From assembly GCF_001188955.3 (NCBI RefSeq), contig NZ_JPRF03000050.1:1-45086 (forward strand): a stretch of DNA of 45,086 nt, given 5' to 3'. A program made the translations under genes and the position numbers. The DNA comes from Kitasatospora aureofaciens (lineage in GTDB: Bacteria; Actinomycetota; Actinomycetes; Streptomycetales; Streptomycetaceae). Positions 1 through 10,647 of this stretch are shown here, one piece after another. Positions within the stretch are counted from its first letter, which is position 1, and every line of letters starts with the position of its first letter. The notes beneath the pieces are model-generated. The model was given only the letters and a program-made list of their open reading frames with translations. It was not told the origin of the DNA and made no database searches.

Positions 1-119
1 GTTTCGGTGGTCATAGCGTGAGGGAAACGCCCGGTTACATTCCGAACCCGGAAGCTAAGCCTCACAGCGCCGATGGTACTGCAGGGGGGACCCTGTGGGA
101 GAGTAGGACGCCGCCGAAC
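1..119 (+). rRNA. rrf: 5S ribosomal RNA
   Basis: Structural RNA of the large ribosomal subunit. The sequence is a near-perfect match to my memory of the actinobacterial 5S consensus, including the central block around positions 31-60 and the conserved GGGAGAGTAGGACGCCGCC near the 3' end. The first ten bases pair with the last ten (with one bulge) to form helix I, so the gene looks complete or at most a few bases short on the left. It is followed at once by a strong terminator, as expected for the last gene of a 16S-23S-5S operon lying left of the window. The exact mature ends cannot be fixed from the sequence. Confidence 0.95.
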
Positions 120-128
120 AATCATTCC

Positions 129-164
129 AAAAAGACCCCCTCCCATTCGGGAGGGGGTCTTTTT
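129..164 (+). terminator. rRNA operon Rho-independent terminator
   Basis: A perfect 16-bp inverted repeat (129-144 with 149-164) closes a 4-base ATTC loop and ends in a run of five T on the plus strand. This is a classical intrinsic terminator for the rRNA operon. Because the left arm begins with five A it would also work on the minus strand. Confidence 0.93.
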
Positions 165-168
165 GCGT

Positions 169-174
169 TACCCT
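169..174 (+). promoter_or_regulatory. -10 element of a leaderless promoter for the PAP2 gene
   Basis: TACCCT fits the TANNNT -10 consensus and lies 6 bases before the ATG at 181, with no Shine-Dalgarno site between. The same hexamer with the same 6-base spacing precedes miaB. The -35 region would fall inside the rRNA terminator hairpin, which is unusual. Inferred from position only. Confidence 0.5.
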
Positions 175-180
175 CTGCCA

Positions 181-1026
181 ATGCAGAACCTGACCCTGAC
201 CTGGCAGACCGCCGGGGGCGCCGCCGTCGTCCTCTACGGCGGCGCGTACGCGGCGGCGCGGGTCCGGAAGCCGGGGGTGTCGGCGCTGCTGCGGGAGGTC
301 GGCACGCTGCTGGCGCTCTTCACGCTGTGGCAGTTGGTGGGGCACCTGTCGGTGATGAGTGCCGACCACGCGCTGGACCGGGCGAGCTGGATCCATCGGA
401 CCGAGCAGGTGGTCGGGCTGCCGGACGAGGCGTCCTGGCAGGCGGCGGTCACGCCGTACCCGGTGCTGGTGCGGCTGGCGAACTACTACTACGCGGTCAT
501 GCACTTCGCCGTCATGCTCGGAGTGCTGTTCTGGGTCTTCGTGCGGCACCGGGCGCGCTACGCGTGGGTGCGCAACACGGTGGTGATCACCACCGCAGTC
601 TGTCTGCTGGTGCAGTTCATCCCGGTGGCGCCGCCGCGGATGCTGCCGGGGAGCGGGTTCGTCGACGTGGCCGCGGAGTACGGGCAGTCGGTGTACGGCG
701 GCGCGGTGGGCGGGGTGGTGGTGGCCGACCAGCTGTCGGCGATGCCCTCGGTGCACGTCGCCTGGTGCGTGTTGGCGGCGGTCGCGGTGGTGCGGGTGTC
801 GCGGAGTCCGTTCCGCTGGCTGGTGGTGCTGCACCCGGTGCTGACGGTGGCGGTGGTCGTGGTGACCGCCAACCACTTCTGGGCGGACGGCATCGTCGCG
901 GTCGCGATCCTGTTGTCCGCCTACGCCGTACTGGCGTTGGCGGCACGGTGGCGGGGTCGGGTCTCCGTCGAGACGGAGACCCGACCCCGCACCGCAGCCG
1001 AGAACCGGCCCAGGCAGGTCACTTGA
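181..1026 (+). CDS. PAP2-superfamily membrane phosphatase (inositol phosphotransferase-like type)
   Basis: A 281-residue integral membrane protein. The PAP2 signature is present in the form used by the Aur1/Ipt1-like branch: PSVHVAW with the likely nucleophilic His192, followed by NHFWAD with His232 and Asp236, and an upstream PPR at the end of a transmembrane helix. About six hydrophobic segments are visible. Enzymes of this family remove or transfer phosphate groups on lipid or polyprenyl phosphates at the membrane; the substrate cannot be told here. The start at 181 is chosen because the protein-like sequence begins there and a -10 element sits 6 bases upstream; the longer open frame back to 73 runs through the terminator and 5S gene and is not real. 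The 3' end overlaps the convergent transporter gene by 8 bases and contains a long hairpin. Confidence 0.85.
   Translation: MQNLTLTWQTAGGAAVVLYGGAYAAARVRKPGVSALLREVGTLLALFTLWQLVGHLSVMSADHALDRASWIHRTEQVVGLPDEASWQAAVTPYPVLVRLANYYYAVMHFAVMLGVLFWVFVRHRARYAWVRNTVVITTAVCLLVQFIPVAPPRMLPGSGFVDVAAEYGQSVYGGAVGGVVVADQLSAMPSVHVAWCVLAAVAVVRVSRSPFRWLVVLHPVLTVAVVVVTANHFWADGIVAVAILLSAYAVLALAARWRGRVSVETETRPRTAAENRPRQVT
951..990 (-). terminator. Hairpin inside the end of the PAP2 gene, probably the terminator of the convergent transporter
   Basis: A perfect 19-bp inverted repeat (951-969 with 972-990) lies within the last codons of the PAP2 gene and about 30 bases past the stop of the minus-strand transporter gene. 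There is no T tract, which is common for Streptomyces terminators. It can act in both directions, but on the plus strand it precedes the PAP2 stop codon, so its natural role is termination of minus-strand transcription. Confidence 0.65.
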
Positions 1027-1582
1027 CCGGCAGGGCGACCTTCCCCCAGGAGCCGTTGCTCAGCGAGGAGGTGGCCCAGTACCAGGCGACGAGCCCGGCG
1101 ACGGCCGCGATCCAGCCGGCGGCCTTGCCCAGACCGCTGTAGCTGCCGAAGACCGCGATGGCGTTCAGCACCAGGGAGAGCGTGAACAGGCCGTAGACGG
1201 CGCGGCTGACCAGGCCCGCACCCCAGCCGGCCGCTGTGAGGCTGAGGGCGAGCAGGGCCCACAGCAGCAGGAACAGACCGGCGGCGTTCTTGCTCGCGCC
1301 GCCCGCCACCGACCAGGTCGCCCAGAAGGCGCCGAGGCTGGTGAAGGCGGTCCCGGTGAAGCCCTCGCCGCGGCGGAGCTGCCAGAGGCCCGCGATGAAC
1401 AGGGTGACGCCGCCGAGCAGGTGGGCGAGGTGGGCCGCGTCCCCGACGCCGGTGCCGTGCAGGATCCCGGTGGAGAGCAGACCGTAGGCGAGCAGTGTGA
1501 GGCCGAGGGCGAGGTAGCCGAGGTTACCCGCGTCGGCTCCGGTGGAGCGGGCGTTCGTTGCCCCGGAAGCGTCGTTGCTCAC
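1019..1582 (-). CDS. GPR1/FUN34/YaaH (SatP-like) acetate/succinate transporter family protein
   Basis: A 187-residue protein with six evenly spaced hydrophobic helices, the fold and length of the SatP/GPR1 family, which moves acetate, succinate or ammonia-related solutes by proton coupling in microbes. The N-terminal region NLGYLALGLTLL resembles a diverged version of the family's NPAPLGL motif, so the substrate is uncertain. The GTG start at 1582 is supported by an AAGGAG ribosome binding site a few bases upstream. The gene is monocistronic and convergent with the PAP2 gene; it overlaps that gene's stop by 8 bases. A hairpin at 951-990 probably ends its transcript. Confidence 0.8.
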   Translation of the reverse strand: MSNDASGATNARSTGADAGNLGYLALGLTLLAYGLLSTGILHGTGVGDAAHLAHLLGGVTLFIAGLWQLRRGEGFTGTAFTSLGAFWATWSVAGGASKNAAGLFLLLWALLALSLTAAGWGAGLVSRAVYGLFTLSLVLNAIAVFGSYSGLGKAAGWIAAVAGLVAWYWATSSLSNGSWGKVALPVK

Positions 1583-1906
1583 CGGAGGCTCCTTTCACTC
1601 TGTGCGCGCGCAGGGCGCAGTGACGCTGTGGTGTGGGGACGAGGGGGGATGCGCGCGACCGCGCCGAGGGCGCACGGCTGGGAGCGTGCGCGGGCGGCGG
1701 TCAGAAGTGAGGTCGGAAGTGGTGGGCCGGCGGAGAGCCGCTGGTCACGTCCTCGCCGGGGAGATTCCCCGGCGAGACCGGTTTACCCGGCCCTGTTCGC
1801 TTGTACCCTTGTGAAGATAACAATTTGTGACTGCGTCAGCTGTGGAGCGGTCACGCGCGGACAGCCACGCGCGGACAGCCACGCGCCAACCGTCACGAGC
1901 CAACGG
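1583..1906. other. Intergenic region with short tandem repeat and hairpin
   Basis: No gene is visible in these 324 bases. They contain the upstream region of the transporter gene (minus strand), a perfect 10-bp hairpin at 1752-1776 with a 5-base loop that could end the osaC transcript, and a 14-bp tandem repeat (CACGCGCGGACAGC) present 2.6 times at 1852-1887. A local AT-rich stretch at 1811-1828 is notable in this GC-rich DNA and could be part of a promoter, but I cannot define one. Confidence 0.5.
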
Positions 1907-4468
1907 TCACGCCTGACGCTGGTGCGGCACCCGAAGGGTCAGGATCGCCATGTCGTCGGACGGCGGCTCGGGGGCGAAGCGCTCGACCGCGCGCTGCACC
2001 CGCATGGCAACCGCGCCGGCGGTCAGGCCGGTGCAGCCGGTGAGCACCTCGGCGAGGCCGTCGTCGCCCAACATCCGTCGGCCCTCGCGGCGTTCGGTCA
2101 CTCCGTCGGTGACGCAGAGCAGCACCTCGCCGGGGGAGAGCACCAGGCGCTCGGCGGTGAGTTCGAGGTCCTCCATGACTCCGAGCAGCGGCTGCGGGGT
2201 GGCGGCCCGGTCGACCTGGCCGTCGGTGCGCAGTCTCAGCGGCAGCGGGTGGCCGGCGCAGACCAGGGACAGTTCGGTGCTGCCGTCCGGGCGGGGCGTC
2301 AGTTCGCCGTACAGCAGGGTGAGGAATCGGCTGCGCGAACCCTCGTCCAGGATGGCCGCGTTGAGCCGACGCAGCACCTGTGGGGCGTCCAGGCCCTCGC
2401 GGGCGAGCAGGCGCAGCGAGTGCCGGGCCAGGCCGGTGACGGAGGCGGCCTCGGGGCCGGTGCCGCAGACGTCGCCGATGGCGAAGCCGTAGGTGCCCTC
2501 GCGGATGGTGAACAGGTCGTAGAAGTCGCCGCCGACCTCGTTGCCCTCGCCGGCGGCCTGGTAGTAGACGTCCACCTCGACGCCGGGGATCTCGGGCAGG
2601 TCCGGCGGCAGCAGGCTGCGTTGCAGGGCCTGGCTGGTGGCGGTGCGTTCCGAGTAGAGGCGGGAGTTGTCGAGGGCGAGGGCGGCCCGGCGGGAGAGGT
2701 CCTCGGCGAGTTCGAGGATCTCCTGGCGGAACCGGACGCCGGCCGGGACGCCGAGCGCGAGCAGGCCGATGACCCGGTTGCGGGCGGTCAGCGGCAGGAC
2801 GACGGTCTCGCCGAGCAGGCCCGCGAGTTCGGGGCTGTCGGTGAGGCCGCGGGCGGTGGCCGCCTCGGTGGGCGCGGTCCAGAAGCGGACGCCGTGGGTG
2901 GGGCCGGCCTCGGGGGAGGCGGTCTTGTCGAGCAGGTCGCGCAGCGGGTCGATCCGGTCCTCGTCCTCGTGCAGAACGAAGGCGAGGCGGGCCGGGGAGC
3001 TGTGGTCGCCGTTGGTGTAGACCGCGCACCAGGAGGCGAGCGTGGGGACGGCCATCTGGGCCATCAGCGCGAGGGTCTGCTCGTGTTCGAGGGTGCCGGC
3101 CAGCAGGTCGGAGGCCTCGACGAGGAAGGAGAGCGAGCCGCGGCGCAGTTGTTCGAGCTCGGTCAGCCGGGTGCTCTCGACGGCCAGGGCGACCCGGTCG
3201 GCGGCGAACTGGAGGCGCAGCGCGTCCTCGTTGTCGTAGCGGCCGGGGGCGGCGGTGGCGATGCCGAGCGAGCCGATGAGGCGGCCCTCGACCTTGAGGG
3301 GGACGGTGACCAGGGAGCGCATGCCGCTGCCGGAGAGCAGGGGCAGTCCGCTGGGGCGGGCGGTGAGGTCCTCGTGGACGGAGGGCAGCCGGGCGGAGTC
3401 GTAGCGGTTGCCGGTGTCGACCGGGAAGCGACTGTGCCGACGGTGCTCGGTGGTCAGGCCGGTGGCTGCGCGGACCTCGAACTCGGTCTCGTCGTCGGTG
3501 GTGAGCAGCAGGTAGGCGGCGTCGGCGTCGAGCAGGTCGCGGGCGCGTTCGACGGTGCGCTGGAGCAGGGTCTCCAGGTCGTCGGTGGCGACCGGGCCGG
3601 CCAGCAGGTCGAGCCTGGGGCCGGCGGCGTCGGCGCGCTCGCCGGGCAGGGCGCGGGCGGGGGAGCGCAGGACGGCGCGGTCGGCTTCGAGGACGAGCAG
3701 ACAGAGGGTGGAGGGGACGCCCTCGGTGTCGCGCACGCGCACCTGGACGCCGTACACCTCGACCTCCTCGCCGTCGGGCAGCCGAAGGCCGTAGCCGCCC
3801 TCCCAGCGGGCCAGCCGGAGGGTGTCGGTGAGGCCGGGGCCGCGGCCGGGGGTCTGCGGCCAGACCGCGAGGTCGGCCCATGGGCGGCCGAGGACGGTGG
3901 CGGCGGGGTGCTGGAAGAGCGCCTCGGCGTCCGGGTTCCAGGCCAGCACCCGGCCGTCCTCGTCGAGCTGGACGACGGCGACGTGCACCGGGCCGCGGCT
4001 GCTGGGCAGGTCGCTGCCGGGGGTGGCGGGAACGGCGTAGCGGGTGCCGACCACGTGTGCCGGCAGGGTGAGCCGGAACCAGACGGTCTTCTGCCCGGCC
4101 GCGTACTCGACGCCCCAGCGCTCGGCGAGGGCGGAGCACATCAGCAGGCCGCGGCCGCCCTCGCCGTCGGGGTCGGCGAAGCGGTCGGAAGCGGAGACGG
4201 GCCCGTCGCCGAGGGAGGGCAGGCCGCGCTCGGGGTGGTGGTCGGTGACCTCGATCCGGACGGTCTGCTCCTCGCGCAGGCAGCAGACCTCGGCGGCGGT
4301 GCCGGCGTGCACGACGGCGTTGGTGACGAGTTCGCTGACCAGGACGACGGCGTCGTCGACGACCTCGGGCAGGCCCCAGCCGAGCAGCGCATCCCGGACG
4401 AAGCCCCGGGCGGCGGCCGCGGACCGGCCGTCGGGGGCGAAGGTGGCGGCTGCGCGCGCAGTGACCAC
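1907..4468 (-). CDS. osaC: OsaC, multidomain regulator: RsbW-like kinase, PAS, two GAF domains, SpoIIE-type phosphatase
   Basis: An 853-residue soluble regulator. Domains in order: an RsbW-type HATPase at about residues 10-140 (N box SELVTNAVVHA, G box GEGGRGLL), a PAS domain at about 160-270, GAF domains at about 295-430 and 455-610, and a PP2C/SpoIIE phosphatase at 615-850 with the metal-binding GGDFYDLF, GDVCGTG and SDDMAIL motifs. In S. coelicolor OsaC restores SigB activity to base level after osmotic stress, with the RsbW-like domain binding the sigma factor; the same domain order and the same divergent position next to osaAB support the name. The GTG start at 4468 has a GAGGAG site about 10 bases upstream. 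The RsbW-like kinase and the phosphatase could act on opposite sides of an anti-sigma/anti-anti-sigma switch. Target specificity is inferred from the homologue. Confidence 0.9.
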   Translation of the reverse strand: MVTARAAATFAPDGRSAAAARGFVRDALLGWGLPEVVDDAVVLVSELVTNAVVHAGTAAEVCCLREEQTVRIEVTDHHPERGLPSLGDGPVSASDRFADPDGEGGRGLLMCSALAERWGVEYAAGQKTVWFRLTLPAHVVGTRYAVPATPGSDLPSSRGPVHVAVVQLDEDGRVLAWNPDAEALFQHPAATVLGRPWADLAVWPQTPGRGPGLTDTLRLARWEGGYGLRLPDGEEVEVYGVQVRVRDTEGVPSTLCLLVLEADRAVLRSPARALPGERADAAGPRLDLLAGPVATDDLETLLQRTVERARDLLDADAAYLLLTTDDETEFEVRAATGLTTEHRRHSRFPVDTGNRYDSARLPSVHEDLTARPSGLPLLSGSGMRSLVTVPLKVEGRLIGSLGIATAAPGRYDNEDALRLQFAADRVALAVESTRLTELEQLRRGSLSFLVEASDLLAGTLEHEQTLALMAQMAVPTLASWCAVYTNGDHSSPARLAFVLHEDEDRIDPLRDLLDKTASPEAGPTHGVRFWTAPTEAATARGLTDSPELAGLLGETVVLPLTARNRVIGLLALGVPAGVRFRQEILELAEDLSRRAALALDNSRLYSERTATSQALQRSLLPPDLPEIPGVEVDVYYQAAGEGNEVGGDFYDLFTIREGTYGFAIGDVCGTGPEAASVTGLARHSLRLLAREGLDAPQVLRRLNAAILDEGSRSRFLTLLYGELTPRPDGSTELSLVCAGHPLPLRLRTDGQVDRAATPQPLLGVMEDLELTAERLVLSPGEVLLCVTDGVTERREGRRMLGDDGLAEVLTGCTGLTAGAVAMRVQRAVERFAPEPPSDDMAILTLRVPHQRQA

Positions 4469-4886
4469 GTTGCCACTTCTCCTCTGCTGCTCTGGCCCTG
4501 ACTGTCCGGGGTTACGGCGCCGACCTCCCCGTGCGCGCCGTCGGGGTGAGCGTCGGCGCTGGGTCGGGTCGTGGCCCGGTGCAGCGCTCCACCCTACTTT
4601 CCGCTTGGTTCCCCGTGGGGGCGGGGCCGTGAAACAGGCACCAGAGGGTGATTCTCCCCACCTGTTTCGGACGGTGCGGGGACAACCCAGTGCAACCGGC
4701 CGTATACCGGGCGCCAGTGCTGCCAGACTGGGGGGTCCGCGACGGCCGGTGGGAGCAGTACGGTCGTGTAGGTGCCGGTGGACCGGAGGGTCCGGCCGGC
4801 ACGCAGCCCAGCCGGGCCGGTGCCCGGTCCGTGCCGTACCGGCGCGGCGGTCACCGGACAGTTCACACGATGTGGGAGGGGCCCCG
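4469..4886. promoter_or_regulatory. Divergent osaC/osaA control region
   Basis: This 418-base region between the divergent osaC and osaA genes has no coding potential I can defend. It contains an inverted repeat with arms GAAACAGG (4631-4638) and CCTGTTTC (4661-4668), 30 bp centre to centre, i.e. about three helical turns, which makes it a candidate two-site operator. The centre region around 4598-4605 is less GC-rich. No sigma-B-type promoter could be fixed with confidence. Confidence 0.5.
4631..4668. repeat. 8-bp inverted repeat, candidate operator between osaC and osaA
   Basis: Perfect arms GAAACAGG and CCTGTTTC separated by 22 bases. The spacing puts both arms on the same face of the helix. 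A binding protein is not known from the sequence. Confidence 0.4.
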
Positions 4887-9578
<4,692 letters not shown>

Positions 9579-9582
9579 GGGC

Positions 9583-9617
9583 CCGGCGGGCGCGAACCCC
9601 GGGTTCGCGCCCGCCGG
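9583..9617 (+). terminator. Hairpin after osaA
   Basis: A 17-bp perfect inverted repeat (9583-9599 with 9601-9617) starts 5 bases after the osaA stop codon. There is no T run. It suggests that much of the osaA transcript ends before osaB. Confidence 0.7.
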
Positions 9618-9782
9618 CCGGCCGGTTTGCTGGCGATCGGGCTCGGGAACCCGGTAGGGTCACCGATCGTTGCGAACAGTGACCGGACGACGACACGCTG
9701 CTGAGCGTGCGCCGGAGCACTGGCTGCGCGCCGCTCCGGATCCGATCACGACGGAGCGATGTGCCGGGCGAGGGGGTGCGGC

Positions 9783-9788
9783 TAGCAT
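9783..9788 (+). promoter_or_regulatory. Candidate -10 element of an osaB promoter
   Basis: TAGCAT matches the TANNNT consensus and lies 74 bases before the osaB start, downstream of the osaA terminator. It would give a leader of about 65 bases with a good ribosome binding site. The -35 region is not distinctive. Confidence 0.4.
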
Positions 9789-9861
9789 GACCGGGGTAGC
9801 GGTGGGCAGTACGCGAGTGCCCTCACCGGGCGGCAGGCAGGCGACAGGAGGGCGAGCCCCG

Positions 9862-10500
9862 ATGCAGAAGGCCAAGATCCTCCTGGTCGACGACCGGCCG
9901 GAGAACCTTCTGGCGCTGGAGGCGATCCTCTCCGCGCTGGACCAGACGCTGGTGCGCGCCGCCTCCGGCGAGGAGGCGCTCAAGGCGCTGCTGACCGACG
10001 ACTTCGCGGTCATCCTGCTGGACGTCCAGATGCCCGGGATGGACGGCTTCGAGACCGCCGCCCACATCAAGCGCCGCGAGCGCACCCGGGACATCCCGAT
10101 CATCTTCCTGACCGCGATCAACCACGGCCCGCACCACACCTTCCGCGGCTACGCGGCCGGCGCGGTGGACTACATCTCCAAGCCCTTCGACCCGTGGGTG
10201 CTGCGGGCCAAGGTCTCGGTCTTCGTCGACCTGTACGTCAAGAACTGCCAGCTGAAGGAGCAGGCCGCGCTGCTGCGGCTGGAGCTGGAGGCGGGCGGCG
10301 GCGAGCAGCCGGCCCTCGGCGGGGCGTTGCTCGGCGAGCTGTCCGCGCGGCTGGCGGCGGTCGAGGAGCAGGCGGAGGCGCTGGGCAAGCAGCTGGACGG
10401 GGCCGAGGACGCCGGGGTGGCGGCCACCGCGGCGCACCTGGAGCGCAAGCTGGCCGGCCTGCGCCGGGCCCTGGATGCGATGCGCCCCGGCAGCGCGTAG
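9862..10500 (+). CDS. osaB: OsaB, response regulator with coiled-coil output
   Basis: A 212-residue response regulator and the cognate partner of OsaA. The receiver domain occupies residues 1-125 with the acidic pair DD near the start, phospho-acceptor Asp54 in LLDVQMPGMDG, the conserved Thr in FLTAINH and Lys in YISKPFD. The C-terminal 85 residues are rich in Ala, Glu and Leu in heptad-like order and contain no recognisable DNA-binding fold, so output is likely by protein-protein contact. In S. coelicolor osaB is required for aerial growth at high osmolarity and mutants overproduce antibiotics. The ATG at 9862 is preceded by AGGAGGG. The 283-base gap from osaA, its hairpin and a candidate -10 at 9783 point to at least partly separate transcription. 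Confidence 0.9.
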   Translation: MQKAKILLVDDRPENLLALEAILSALDQTLVRAASGEEALKALLTDDFAVILLDVQMPGMDGFETAAHIKRRERTRDIPIIFLTAINHGPHHTFRGYAAGAVDYISKPFDPWVLRAKVSVFVDLYVKNCQLKEQAALLRLELEAGGGEQPALGGALLGELSARLAAVEEQAEALGKQLDGAEDAGVAATAAHLERKLAGLRRALDAMRPGSA

Positions 10501-10633
10501 ACGTGCCTCCGGGCGTTCACTCGTCCGGGTGGTTTGGTGCTGCGGCCGGGTGAAACGGGGTCAGCGTGACGATGTGTCTGCGACACGTCCGGACCTCCGG
10601 CTCGGCCGCATGTGCTCGGGTCGCCCGCCCCGG

Positions 10634-10639
10634 TAGGCT
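10634..10639 (+). promoter_or_regulatory. -10 element of a leaderless ftsK promoter
   Basis: TAGGCT lies 8 bases before the ftsK ATG with no Shine-Dalgarno site in the gap, which places the transcription start at or next to the start codon. An imperfect inverted repeat (GTGTC/GACAC at 10574-10586) lies about 50 bases upstream and could be an operator. Confidence 0.5.
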
Positions 10640-10647
10640 GCTGACCC

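Noticed and set aside
1421..4501. A 1026-codon open frame on the plus strand opposite osaC
   Set aside because: It is the antisense frame of osaC, made of Gly/Ala/Gln/Val-rich low-complexity sequence typical of mirror frames in GC-rich DNA; the minus strand encodes full known domains.
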